Origin: JALZOC01 sp031361295 | Lineage (GTDB): Bacteria > Acidobacteriota > Vicinamibacteria > Vicinamibacterales > 2-12-FULL-66-21 | DNA: 64,000 nt | Direction of reading: 5' to 3' | Assembly (NCBI GenBank): GCA_031361295.1 | Contig: JANMCN010000300.1 | Span: 21,388 to 85,387 of the forward strand | Part shown: piece after piece, positions 18,341 through 27,245 of the stretch | Position numbering within the stretch: the first letter of the stretch is position 1 | Layout: each line of letters begins with the position of its first letter | Translations under genes and position numbers: made by a program | Notes under the pieces: model-generated | Seen by the model: the letters and a program-made list of their open reading frames with translations, nothing else | Told to the model about the DNA's origin: nothing | The model's database searches: none

Positions 18341-18463
18341 ATGACCCGGACAGTAGGCGCGGCGCTCGGATTTTTGCTCGTTGTGTTGTTTTTCGCAGCC
18401 GTGGCTGTCGAAAGTACGCGTGCGGCCTCAGCGCCGCCCGTCACGTACGCGGCCGCCCGATAG
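18341..18463 (+). CDS. Small membrane or secreted peptide (40 aa) behind a sigma-54 promoter
   Basis: The ORF encodes TRTVGAALGFLLVVLFFAAV and then a short Ala/Pro/Thr tail ending APPVTYAAAR. The hydrophobic stretch (about residues 5-23) could be a signal peptide or single TM helix. AGGAG (18327-18331) lies nine bases before ATG 18341. The upstream sigma-54-like promoter and SD are the main reasons to call it. I do not recognise a family. It could alternatively be a leader peptide or a chance ORF. Confidence 0.45.
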   Translation: MTRTVGAALGFLLVVLFFAAVAVESTRAASAPPVTYAAAR

Positions 18464-18580
18464 GGCCGCGGACTCCCGGTCAGGCTTTGGGTTCTGCGCG
18501 TTCGAGCAACGACGTGCTCGGGGTCAAACCCCAAAGCCGGCCTTACTGCATCGTCGGTGCACGTCCGGCAGGCGGGATGT

Positions 18581-19198
18581 TCAGGCGACGGTGCTCGCTG
18601 TCCCAACCACTGGCGCGTCGTCCTCGCCTTCGAGAAGGACCGGCGTGGTGCGCTGTCGCCGGGCGAGCAGCCGCTCCGCCGGGGACATGCCCGACAGCAG
18701 TCGGACCGAAACCTGGTAGGCGATGCTGAAGACTGCAAGAGCCGACCAGTAGGCGACCCCTCCCGCCAGCGCGACAATCCACGCAATCACGGCGATGACG
18801 ATGAGATCGGCGGCGGCGAGGAGCGCGCGGCGCGCGGCCCGGCGACGAAGTTCCTCCGGCTCCACTTCCAGTTTGAGCCGCAGCGCGAAGGGGCTGTTCG
18901 GTCCGGAAGGTTTCGGTCCGGGCTGTCCTGGAACGGTGGTCCCTTCGAGCGGTGCGCTGTAGTACTCCGCAAACTCAGCAGCGACCTCGTCCGGATCGAG
19001 GCGGAGTGCTGACGCGTATCCCCGGATGAAGGAGCGGTTGTACATCCCGCCCGGCCAGCGTGAGCAGTCGCCCTTTTCGAGGCCCGCGAAAAGCGAGGCG
19101 GCGACCTTGGTGGAGGCGGCGATTTGCTCGAGGGTGACGTGTTGCTTCTCCCGTTGGCGTCGCAGCCGTTCGCCGAATGCGCGTCGCTCGTTGATCAC
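18581..19198 (-). CDS. RodZ-like N-terminal HTH membrane protein
   Basis: The 205-residue protein starts with an Xre/HTH_25-type helix-turn-helix (about residues 5-75): FGERLRRQREKQHVTLEQIA and later GGMYNRSFIRGYASALRLDP, the RodZ signature. RodZ continues with one TM helix and a periplasmic domain. Here two or three hydrophobic helices (about 125-165) and a short cytoplasmic tail follow, so it is a truncated or divergent relative. RodZ binds MreB, and mreB lies 4 kb away. That link is suggestive only. Its ATG overlaps the end of the small upstream gene by four bases (ATGA). Confidence 0.8.
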   Translation of the reverse strand: MINERRAFGERLRRQREKQHVTLEQIAASTKVAASLFAGLEKGDCSRWPGGMYNRSFIRGYASALRLDPDEVAAEFAEYYSAPLEGTTVPGQPGPKPSGPNSPFALRLKLEVEPEELRRRAARRALLAAADLIVIAVIAWIVALAGGVAYWSALAVFSIAYQVSVRLLSGMSPAERLLARRQRTTPVLLEGEDDAPVVGTASTVA

Positions 19199-19356
19199 CC
19201 CTGGTCCTCGTGAATCCTGGCCGTCGCGAGCCAGTCGCTGCTGACCTGATCGTTGCCGAACCTCGCGGGAGTCCGGCTCACGAGGTTATACGTGGCGCGT
19301 GCTGCCACGAGGGCCGCCGCGCCCACCACGAAGATCCATAGTTTCAAGGCTGTCAC
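19195..19356 (-). CDS. Small single-TM protein (53 aa) coupled to the HTH gene
   Basis: The short frame encodes one TM helix (KLWIFVVGAAALVAARATY) and a polar C-terminus ending ATARIHEDQG. I take GTG 19356; TTG 19347, eight bases after GAGAG, is an equally possible start. The stop overlaps the HTH gene start (ATGA at 19195-19198), which is the strongest evidence that it is translated. Longer versions of the frame upstream do not look like protein. Function unknown. Confidence 0.5.
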   Translation of the reverse strand: MTALKLWIFVVGAAALVAARATYNLVSRTPARFGNDQVSSDWLATARIHEDQG

Positions 19357-19743
19357 TCTCTGTGAATGGAAGAGGCTCTCCGATTCAGGCCCGGTGCAAA
19401 GACAATTCCGGATTCGCCGGTGTGATTGCGGCGCTTTTCCTGGGCGCGAGAGCCACGGCCTCGCGAAACGTCGGATTCCGCTGCGGTAACAATTACCATC
19501 TACACTCAGATCGCGCCGGAATTCAGCGCGTGCTTGCGCCCCGGAAACATCCGCATTGCTTTCCTCGTGTGATGCCCTGATTATGAGCCAAAGAGTTCTG
19601 GAGTGCAGCCGCTCAGATCGCTCAGGCGCAATTTTTTTCGATGGTCGGGTTGCGTCCCTTTGCGGGGCTTCCAGAACTGCCCTCACCTTTGACATCCCTG
19701 CCGTGCGGCACGCGACCCTGCGTCGCGATCGTCGGAGATCCTG
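19357..19743. other. 387-base intergenic region
   Basis: I see no credible gene here. It is less G+C-rich than its surroundings and presumably holds the divergent promoters of the 19356 and 19744 genes. A T7 run (about 19631-19637) has only a direct repeat before it and no inverted one. Confidence 0.5.
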
Positions 19744-20184
19744 ATGCCCTCAACCCCCGATGCTCTCGTGCGCGAATGGTTCGACACCGTCTGGAATCAG
19801 GGTCGAGAAGACGCCATCGATCGACTCATGGCGCCCAATGCTGAAGTCCACGGTCTCAGTGGTCCCAAAGGCGCTCCGATCCGAGGTGCCGAGGCGTTCA
19901 AGCCGTTCTTCCGGATGTTCAGGCGCGCGCTGAGCGACCTGCAGATCGATGTCGCGCGGACAGTGGTGCAGGGCGATCTGGTGGTTGCGCACTGTCGCGT
20001 GTTCGGGCGACATGCCGGAGACTCGCTGGGCGGGCCTGCCACGAACAATGTGGTCGAATTCTGGGGAATGGCGCTCCTCCGGGTCGAACACGATCGCATT
20101 GTCGAAGGCTGGAACTGCTTCGACTTTCTCTCGATGTACCAGCAGCTGGGCTGGGTGAAGAACCCGCCGATTCCGGTTGTCTGA
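19744..20184 (+). CDS. SnoaL-like/NTF2-fold protein
   Basis: This 146-residue cytosolic protein has the SnoaL pattern: N-terminal helix LVREWFDTVWNQGREDAIDR, then LMAPNAEVHG, GAEAFKPFFRMFRRALSDL, and sheet strands ending ALLRVEHDRIVEGWNCFD. Members are cone-shaped NTF2-fold proteins, many being ester or polyketide cyclases or simple ligand binders. No pathway genes are adjacent, so the substrate is unknown. GGAGA lies five bases before ATG 19744. Confidence 0.85.
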   Translation: MPSTPDALVREWFDTVWNQGREDAIDRLMAPNAEVHGLSGPKGAPIRGAEAFKPFFRMFRRALSDLQIDVARTVVQGDLVVAHCRVFGRHAGDSLGGPATNNVVEFWGMALLRVEHDRIVEGWNCFDFLSMYQQLGWVKNPPIPVV

Positions 20185-20439
20185 CGCCAGTGCGACGCGC
20201 GCAGCCTGGTTGCCGGCGAGCCCGCTCGGCGCGCGGATCCCGGAATCGTCACGTCCGGACCAGGCGGGTAATATCTGGCACGTTCCCGCGTATGCCACAG
20301 ATCTCTAAGTGGCTATTCTTCAGCAGCTTGCATCGTTCCAGCCGTTGGTATATCCCTTGCGCCCGAACAGCGACGCCGGGGTGCCCGTCGGTCTCCCGAC
20401 CATCCCGCAAAACAGCCGAACAGCCGAACAGGAGGGAAC

Positions 20440-20976
20440 GTGCCGCGCTTGCTACCGGCGGTCGCGACGACGGTGATGATCGTGCTGATGGCCGACACGG
20501 GGTTTGCCGTCCAGGCGCCGGGCACCGCGGCGCCCCGGCATGCCGGCCCGAAGGCCACGCCGGAGCCGAGACGCCCGGCGCGCCCGAGGGGCGCGCGGCG
20601 TCCGCCGACGAGAAAACAGACGGCCTCTTCGCCAAAGCTCTCACGGGTTCAGGTGACGCTGCAGCGGGACCCTGCATTGGCGGCTGCGGTCGTGGCACGG
20701 CTGCCTCCGAGCTCGAACCTCATGGAGGTCTCGGCCGGTTTCGAGGATATCGTGCAGTTCGTGGCGGCGGTGAATGCGTCCAGGACGCTCGGTATCCCGA
20801 TGCGTGAGTTCAGCAGAAGGATGGTCGGAGACCGGATGCCGCTCCTGCTCGCCATCCAGGATCTGCGCCCGAAGAGCCATTACCGAACGGCCGCCAGGCG
20901 CGCCGAGGACGAAGCGACGGCGATGCTCGCTTCCGGCGAGGCTCCGGCGCTGGCTCTCGCCAAAGGCAAGGGATGA
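20440..20976 (+). CDS. Secreted hypothetical protein, 178 aa
   Basis: GTG 20440 follows GGAGG at four to five bases. A signal peptide (about 1-24, LLPAVATTVMIVLMADTGFAVQA) leads into a Pro/Arg/Ala-rich linker (about 28-65). A folded C-terminal half follows, with QVTLQRDPALAAAVVARLP and GFEDIVQFVAAVNASRTLGI. I know no family for it. Two copies of AACAGCCG lie just before the SD. It converges with the kinase-like gene at 20993. Confidence 0.7.
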   Translation: MPRLLPAVATTVMIVLMADTGFAVQAPGTAAPRHAGPKATPEPRRPARPRGARRPPTRKQTASSPKLSRVQVTLQRDPALAAAVVARLPPSSNLMEVSAGFEDIVQFVAAVNASRTLGIPMREFSRRMVGDRMPLLLAIQDLRPKSHYRTAARRAEDEATAMLASGEAPALALAKGKG

Positions 20977-20992
20977 GAGTTCGCGCGAACGT

Positions 20993-21817
20993 TCATCTGA
21001 CGAACACGGCGCCCTCACCCTGCTTCCGGACGAGCTCGTCAATCGAGGCACCCATCCGGTCACGCCGCGCCAGCAGCGCCTGAACCGCGCCGCGATCGAC
21101 CCACTTGCCGATCGCCGCGTTCACGGCTGATTCATCGAGGGCGCGCATCCGGGCCCACAGGCCGCGATCCACGTGCTGGAATTTCGCCGGGAGGTTCTTG
21201 CTCGTCACGAACGCGCGCGAGTGATCGATCAGGAAGACGTTCCAGTTGTCGTCGACCAGCAGGTTCCCCAGGTTGCGATCGCTGTTCCCGATCAGGTTGT
21301 CGAACATCTTCATCCTGATCATCTGAAGATCCCAGACGGCCGGCTTGGCCCGCAACTGGACCTCTTTCCACGACCGGACACCCGACAGCCAGAGAATCGC
21401 GGCCCCCTGTTCGCGCTTCCACCGTTTCTCCACGGCGACCGGCACCATGCCGAGCTCGAGGCACTTGTCGAGCTCGTAGGCGGCAATCTCGGATTTATAG
21501 CTTTCCCAGTACCCGTTCGGTCGGCCCGGCGGCAGGACTTTCCACGCGACACTTTCCGCCGGTCCGCCCGCCTCGAAGAAGGCGCGGCGAGGGTGTGTGA
21601 CGCCGACCGGAATCGCTTCGAACCGATCGAACGGGGCGCTGGCGATGAACGCTTCGAATGCCGCTTCGCGGCCCTGCCAGACCTTCGCAGAACCAGCCGC
21701 CGCAACCGACGCCTGCGCCTGCCCTGCCACACCATCCGCGCGGCCGGGGCCGGCGACGGTGCCAGGGGGCGGCATCACCGCCAGCGTGAACAGGATTGTG
21801 AAGAGGCCGTTTCGCAT
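20993..21817 (-). CDS. Periplasmic PI3/4-kinase-fold (FAM20/PI4K-like) protein
   Basis: The 274-residue protein carries kinase-like landmarks: a possible ATP lysine K93 in AWKVLPPG, an acidic partner in YKSEIAAYELDK (about 107-118), the catalytic-loop-like IGNSDRNLGNLLVDD (176-190) and the metal-binding IDHSRAF (197-203). GNxDRxxGNxL plus IDH/NxxF is typical of the PI3/4-kinase and FAM20/HipA-related clade. A signal peptide (about 1-22, LFTILFTLAVMPPPGTVAG) puts it outside the cytoplasm. There ATP is scarce, so it may use another donor or be a pseudokinase. ATG 21817 has no clear SD. Confidence 0.7.
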   Translation of the reverse strand: MRNGLFTILFTLAVMPPPGTVAGPGRADGVAGQAQASVAAAGSAKVWQGREAAFEAFIASAPFDRFEAIPVGVTHPRRAFFEAGGPAESVAWKVLPPGRPNGYWESYKSEIAAYELDKCLELGMVPVAVEKRWKREQGAAILWLSGVRSWKEVQLRAKPAVWDLQMIRMKMFDNLIGNSDRNLGNLLVDDNWNVFLIDHSRAFVTSKNLPAKFQHVDRGLWARMRALDESAVNAAIGKWVDRGAVQALLARRDRMGASIDELVRKQGEGAVFVR

Positions 21818-21884
21818 CGGGTGCGCTCAGGTCAGCGCGGCGACACGTTATCACGCGGAGCGGCCCCGTGGGCATCTCGTTCGC

Positions 21885-22970
21885 CTACCCCGCCTCCAGG
21901 AGGTCGTCGTCCGGCAGCGGGGACCGGGACGGGGGCGCTGCCGCGCCGTGCGGATCGACGGCAGCCCCGGCCATCAGCGTATCGGCGAGGTACGCGTGCG
22001 CCTCAGGGTCGGTGCGCGAGAGGAGGGCGTCGAGCGGCGTGGCGGGCGTGCGCGACTCGCGCTGCTGCATCGACGGGTAGCTCCCGTCTTCGCGCCGCGG
22101 GGCATAGCGACACCAGAATCCGAGGTGCCAGACCAGGAACTCGCGGATGCGGGTGGTGGCGTAGTCGTCCTCGCCCCAATGGGCCCTCGCGAGCGCGACG
22201 TACCGCCGGTAAATGGCCAGCCGTTCGTCAGCCGTGAGGCTCTCCTCGCCCGTCGCGGCTTCGCGGAAGATCCACGGCTTGATCAGCGCACCGCGCGCGA
22301 TCATCACGCCCGCGCACCCGGATCGCGCGATCGCGGCCCGGATTTCGTGTGGGAAGAGCAGGTCGCCGTTCCCGACGACGGGAACGCGCACCGCGGCGGC
22401 GACCTCTCCAATGGCATCCCAGTCCGCCGCCATCGTGTAGCGCGCCTGTCGTGTCCGGCCGTGGACGACGATCGCGTCCGCGCCGCCGTCCACCGCCGCG
22501 GCCGCCGCTTCCAGATAATTCCTCGCCTTGTCGTTCCACCCGAGGCGGATCTTCACGGTGACCGGGACGTGGTCGACCGTCGCTTTCATCGCAGCGACGA
22601 TGCGCCGGATACGGGCCGGCTGCCGTCCGAGCGCCGCCCCGAGGCCCTTGCGCGTGAAGTGGTCGATGGGACACCCGAGGTTGACGTCCACGAAATCAGC
22701 TCCGCGGGACTCGACGAGCGCCGCCGCCCACCCCATTTCGTCAGGGTCGTTGCCCGCCAGCTGCACGCCGAAAAAGGGCTCCTGTGGCGCCTTCCGGATG
22801 AGCGCGAACTCGCCGCGCCGGCGCTGCTTCAATTTGCGCGCGACGGTCATCTCGCTCATCGTCACGCGGGCGCCGAGCTCGACGCACAGTTGCCGGTACG
22901 GGAGGTTGGACCCCTTGGTCATCGGCGCCATTACGCAGGCGCCGCTCAGGATGTCGGCCAACTGGTTCAT
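21885..22970 (-). CDS. tRNA-dihydrouridine synthase, Dus3-like
   Basis: This FMN enzyme reduces uridine to dihydrouridine in tRNA. In 361 residues the TIM barrel starts VMAPMTKGSNLPYRQLC and has SEMTVARKLKQ, FFGVQLAGNDPDEM, DVNLGCPID with catalytic C100, VTVKIRLGWND, VHGRTRQARYTMAADWDAI and VPVVGNGDL. GSNLPYR, VTMSEM and GCPID look more like eukaryotic Dus3 than like bacterial DusA, DusB or DusC. The C-terminus is extended and Pro/Ala/Asp-rich. It follows the spermidine synthase-fold gene by 75 bases and may share its transcript. Confidence 0.9.
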   Translation of the reverse strand: MNQLADILSGACVMAPMTKGSNLPYRQLCVELGARVTMSEMTVARKLKQRRRGEFALIRKAPQEPFFGVQLAGNDPDEMGWAAALVESRGADFVDVNLGCPIDHFTRKGLGAALGRQPARIRRIVAAMKATVDHVPVTVKIRLGWNDKARNYLEAAAAAVDGGADAIVVHGRTRQARYTMAADWDAIGEVAAAVRVPVVGNGDLLFPHEIRAAIARSGCAGVMIARGALIKPWIFREAATGEESLTADERLAIYRRYVALARAHWGEDDYATTRIREFLVWHLGFWCRYAPRREDGSYPSMQQRESRTPATPLDALLSRTDPEAHAYLADTLMAGAAVDPHGAAAPPSRSPLPDDDLLEAG

Positions 22971-23045
22971 CTGTCTGATTCGAGATTCGAGATTCGGGCC
23001 CCGGGGCCCTCGGGCCTCGGGCTGAAGATGGCGAACCCGTGTGCG

Positions 23046-23717
23046 CTAATCTTCGCGTCTCGCGAGAAAAATCGTATGTCTCGGTCCGCCTTTCTCCAGA
23101 CGGCCCCGGACGCGTTCGACGCTGACGGCAAATCCTGCATGGCGAAGCCGCTGCTCGAATCGGCGCTGCTCCCACGCCGACCAGACCGCCAGCACGCCGC
23201 CTGGCTTCAGCGCCTCGCGCGCGCTCGCGAGTCCCTGATCCGTGTAGAGCCGCGCGTTCGTCGCGGCCGTGAACGCGTCAGGTCCGTTATCGACATCGAG
23301 CAGGACCGCGTCGAACCTGTCGACGCTCGCATGCAGCGTGTCGGCCACATCGCCGATCTCGATCCGGACACGCGCGTCGCGCAGCGGCTCCCCCGCGAGC
23401 GGCGCCAGTGCGCCCCGGTTCCACTCGACAACCTCGGGTATGAGCTCGGCGACAACGACCGTGCCCTCGTCGCCCACCAGGTCGAGCGCGGCTCGGAGGG
23501 TAAACCCCATCCCGAGGCCGCCGACCAGCACCGCGGGTGCGCGGACCCTCAGCCCGCGCAAGGCCAGCGCCGCCAGCGCCTGCTCCGAGCCGTGCATCCG
23601 GCTCGACATCAGGCTCTTGCCGTCGGCCATGATGACGTACTCGCGATCGTGGCGCGTGAGCGTCAGACTGACGCCGTCCGGCGTCAGGACTTCCCCCAGC
23701 AGTTCCCAGGGCTTCAT
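23046..23717 (-). CDS. Spermidine synthase-fold methyltransferase-like protein
   Basis: The 223-residue protein has a Rossmann methyltransferase core: VLVGGLGMGFTLRAAL (motif I, about 63-78), VVVAELIPEVVEWNR (acidic loop, about 86-100) and FDAVLLDVDNGPDAF (about 134-148). The wording is that of SpeE-like proteins, but the N-terminal tetramerisation strands are short, so polyamine synthesis is unproven. GAGGT lies ten bases before ATG 23717. It lies between the coiled-coil protein and the dus gene on the same strand. Confidence 0.85.
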   Translation of the reverse strand: MKPWELLGEVLTPDGVSLTLTRHDREYVIMADGKSLMSSRMHGSEQALAALALRGLRVRAPAVLVGGLGMGFTLRAALDLVGDEGTVVVAELIPEVVEWNRGALAPLAGEPLRDARVRIEIGDVADTLHASVDRFDAVLLDVDNGPDAFTAATNARLYTDQGLASAREALKPGGVLAVWSAWEQRRFEQRLRHAGFAVSVERVRGRLEKGGPRHTIFLARRED

Positions 23718-23780
23718 GACCGTGGGACCTCGGCCAGGCCCGGCACCTCGACGTCGGAGGACGGACGGGCACGCGACACG

Positions 23781-24059
23781 TCAGCGTCGCGACGACGAGA
23801 GGCACTGGCCGGTGGGAGCCGCGGCCTCTTCCATCGCGAGGACCTCACGGTAATGTTTGAACTCCTCGGCGACGACGTCGACATGCCGGCGGGTGGCCCG
23901 GGCCTCGTCTCCGACGCGGTCGTCCACGCCCGCCAGGCGCTTTTCCACCGAATCCAACCTGGCCTCGAGCGCGTTGAACCTGGCCTGCACCTGCCCGAAT
24001 CGTGCGCTGATGCCGTCGAACCCGGTCCGCATCTCCGAGCGGAACTTGTCGGTCTCCAT
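23781..24059 (-). CDS. Small coiled-coil protein, 92 aa
   Basis: The product is almost all helical with heptad repeats (FGQVQARFNALEARLDSVEK, RLAGVDDRVGDEARATRRHV), resembling the small coiled-coil proteins common in Acidobacteriota and Deltaproteobacteria. There is no TM segment or signal. GGAGG lies four bases before ATG 24059, with TAGACT just upstream as a likely -10. It may be the first gene of a unit with the two genes that follow on this strand. Confidence 0.7.
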   Translation of the reverse strand: METDKFRSEMRTGFDGISARFGQVQARFNALEARLDSVEKRLAGVDDRVGDEARATRRHVDVVAEEFKHYREVLAMEEAAAPTGQCLSSSRR

Positions 24060-24222
24060 CGAACCTCCAGTCTAGTGTCGGGAGCCTCGGAGTGCCAGCG
24101 TCGTGCCGCGGCGATTGATTCGGGAATCCGGCAGCCCGCCCGCGGTTGACGCAGTTTCCGCCTTCACGCGGGCGTCCGCCGCGGCCGATTTCTGCCGCAC
24201 GGCCACGTTGCGCGCGCCGCCA

Positions 24223-24242
24223 CTTCCGCCTGAAGGCGGAAG
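24223..24242. repeat. TGAA-apex hairpin repeat
   Basis: Eight-base perfect arms (CTTCCGCC and GGCGGAAG) enclose TGAA. It shares the apex, not the arms, with the hairpins at 43.3, 45.4 and 48.5 kb. It sits about 110 bases before the DUF885 gene. Confidence 0.7.
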
Positions 24243-24338
24243 CCACAGCGCGAGCCTCCAGCACTGGGCCGCTCGCAACCGACGGGCTGGTTGGCGGGGC
24301 TGCGCCTCCGCCCTGCGTACTGGCGCCGTTGCCTGGCA

Positions 24339-24344
24339 TACGAT
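24339..24344 (+). promoter_or_regulatory. -10 element TACGAT, leaderless start at 24351
   Basis: TACGAT ends six bases before ATG 24351. No Shine-Dalgarno sequence is present. Confidence 0.55.
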
Positions 24345-24350
24345 TGACCC

Positions 24351-26102
24351 ATGCGAAACATCTTCCGTTCGGCCGCGCCGGTGCTCGTGGTTTTCGTGCT
24401 CGTTGCCGCAGGGTGCCGGTCTCCGCAGCCATCGCCGGCGTCCGCGGCGGCGTCCCACGACGCGGCGTTCACCTCGCTCGCCCACGAGTATCTGGACGAT
24501 CTGTATCGCCGGCAGCCGACCCAGGCGACGTATCTCGGGATCCACAAGTACGACGATCAGCTCGAGAACTACTCCCGGGCGGCCGTGACGGAGGCGGTCG
24601 CCGCCGCACGGGCGTTTCGCGATCGCGTCAGCGCCATCGACCCCGCGTCACTGAAGCCGGACAACCAGCTCGACCAGGTGCAGCTCCTGCACGCGATCGA
24701 TTCGCGGCTCCTGACGCTCGACCTCGTCCGTCCGTGGGCGCGCGACGCGGACGTCTACAGCAGCGGGCTCACCAACACGGCCTACATCATGATCAAGCGG
24801 GAGTTCGCGCCCGCACCCGAGCGGCTCCGCCGGCTGATCGCAAGAGAAAAGGGGATGCCGGCGGCCCTGTCGGACGCCAGACAGAACCTCGACAATCCCC
24901 CGCGGATCTACACGCAGATCGCGATCGATCAGCTCGATGGGAACCGTGAATTCTTCCAGAAGGCGGTACCCGCGGCATTTGCGGCCGTGACCGACAAGGA
25001 CCTCCTCGCGGAGTTCAAGGCCACGAACGACGCGGTTGTCGCGGCACTCGCCGACTACAAGACGTGGCTTCAGAATGACCTGCTGAAGCGCTCGAACGGC
25101 GACTTTGCGTTCGGCGAGGACACCTACCGGAAGAAGCTGTCCGCTGACGAGATGATTGATGTCCCGCTCGACACGCTTCTCGCGACCGCCGAGGGCGATC
25201 TGAAGAAGAACCAGGCGGCCTTCGCAGCGGCCGCCAAATTGATCGATCCCCGGCGCACGCCGGCGCAGGTGCTCGCCGAGATCGAGAAAGACCATCCTCC
25301 CGCCGCCAGGCTGCTGTCGACGACCCAGGCGGAACTGGACTCGATTGGCCGCTTCATGACCGATCACCACATCGTCTCGGTGCCGAAGGCGAGCCCCGCC
25401 CGCGTGCAGGAGACGCCCCCGTTCCTGCGCGCCACGACCACGGCATCGATGGACATTCCCGGCCCGTTCGAAACCGTCGCCGACGAGGCGTACTACAACA
25501 TGACGCTGCCGGATCCGAAGTGGTCCGCCAAGGAGACCGACGAGTTCATGCGCGAGTGGTACTACGCGCTCATCACGAATGTGTCGGTGCACGAGGTCTG
25601 GCCGGGCCACTACCTGCAGTTCCTGTATGCGCGGCACTTCCCGTCTGATGTGCGCAAGGTGTTCGGCGCGAGCAGCAATTCGGAAGGGTGGGCGCACTAC
25701 TGCGAGCAGATGGTCATCGACGAGGGGTTCCATGCCGGCGACCCGAAGTTTCGGCTGGCGCAGCTGCAGGATGCCCTGCTGCGCGACGCCCGGTTCATCG
25801 TCGGAATCCGCATGCACACGCGGGGAATGACGATGCCGCAGGCGGAGGAGTTCTTCGTGAAGGAGGCGTACCAGCCGGCGCCCACCGCGCGCGCCGAGAC
25901 GAAGCGCGGGACGTCCGACGCAACGTATGGGTACTACACCATGGGAAAGCTGATGATTCTCAAGCTCCGCGAGGATTACAAGGCCAAGGCGGGGGACCAG
26001 TACTCGCTGCAGCGGTTCCACGACACGTTCATCGGGCTGGGACCGCTGCCGCTCCCGCTGATCCGCAAGGCAATGCTGGGGGACGCCGGCCAGCTGTTCT
26101 AG
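24351..26102 (+). CDS. DUF885 family lipoprotein (predicted zincin-type peptidase)
   Basis: The 583-residue protein begins with a lipoprotein signal (FVLVAAGC, lipid-modified C22), placing it in the envelope. DUF885 proteins are distantly M32/M3-like zincins. The motif HEVWPGH (414-420) matches HExxxGH, and the downstream glutamate is probably in SSNSEGWAHYCEQMV. The N-terminal HEYLDDLYRRQPTQATYLG and the C-terminal YYTMGKLMILKLREDYK are family signatures. An M28 aminopeptidase follows 165 bases downstream on the same strand, so both may serve extracellular peptide use. Substrate unknown. Confidence 0.9.
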   Translation: MRNIFRSAAPVLVVFVLVAAGCRSPQPSPASAAASHDAAFTSLAHEYLDDLYRRQPTQATYLGIHKYDDQLENYSRAAVTEAVAAARAFRDRVSAIDPASLKPDNQLDQVQLLHAIDSRLLTLDLVRPWARDADVYSSGLTNTAYIMIKREFAPAPERLRRLIAREKGMPAALSDARQNLDNPPRIYTQIAIDQLDGNREFFQKAVPAAFAAVTDKDLLAEFKATNDAVVAALADYKTWLQNDLLKRSNGDFAFGEDTYRKKLSADEMIDVPLDTLLATAEGDLKKNQAAFAAAAKLIDPRRTPAQVLAEIEKDHPPAARLLSTTQAELDSIGRFMTDHHIVSVPKASPARVQETPPFLRATTTASMDIPGPFETVADEAYYNMTLPDPKWSAKETDEFMREWYYALITNVSVHEVWPGHYLQFLYARHFPSDVRKVFGASSNSEGWAHYCEQMVIDEGFHAGDPKFRLAQLQDALLRDARFIVGIRMHTRGMTMPQAEEFFVKEAYQPAPTARAETKRGTSDATYGYYTMGKLMILKLREDYKAKAGDQYSLQRFHDTFIGLGPLPLPLIRKAMLGDAGQLF

Positions 26103-26182
26103 CCCGCCGCCCTGGGGCCGGCCGCTGTCGTCGCCGCGCGTCCGAGCCGCGCCAGTCCGTTCGGAGCTGGCGGCCAGGGCGC

Positions 26183-26188
26183 TAGAAT
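26183..26188 (+). promoter_or_regulatory. -10 element TAGAAT before the M28 gene
   Basis: TAGAAT lies 79 bases before ATG 26268, between the two peptidase genes. It is a candidate promoter for separate expression of the second one. No -35 is evident. Confidence 0.35.
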
Positions 26189-26267
26189 GGGCAGTGTCGA
26201 ATCGTGCCGCCGACGCACAACTCGGATGGCGGCCGCGTCACGCGACGTGGCGTGAAGGGTTCCGGAC

Positions 26268-27224
<957 letters not shown>

Positions 27225-27234
27225 GCCTCCGGCT

Positions 27235-27240
27235 TATGCT
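27235..27240 (+). promoter_or_regulatory. -10 element TATGCT, leaderless GTG 27246
   Basis: TATGCT ends five bases before GTG 27246 and eight before ATG 27249. No Shine-Dalgarno precedes either at workable spacing. Confidence 0.45.
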
Positions 27241-27245
27241 CCGAG

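Noticed and set aside
20277..20293. TGGCACG motif upstream of the secreted protein at 20440
   Set aside because: The -12 dinucleotide is CG at the required spacing, so it does not match sigma-54.
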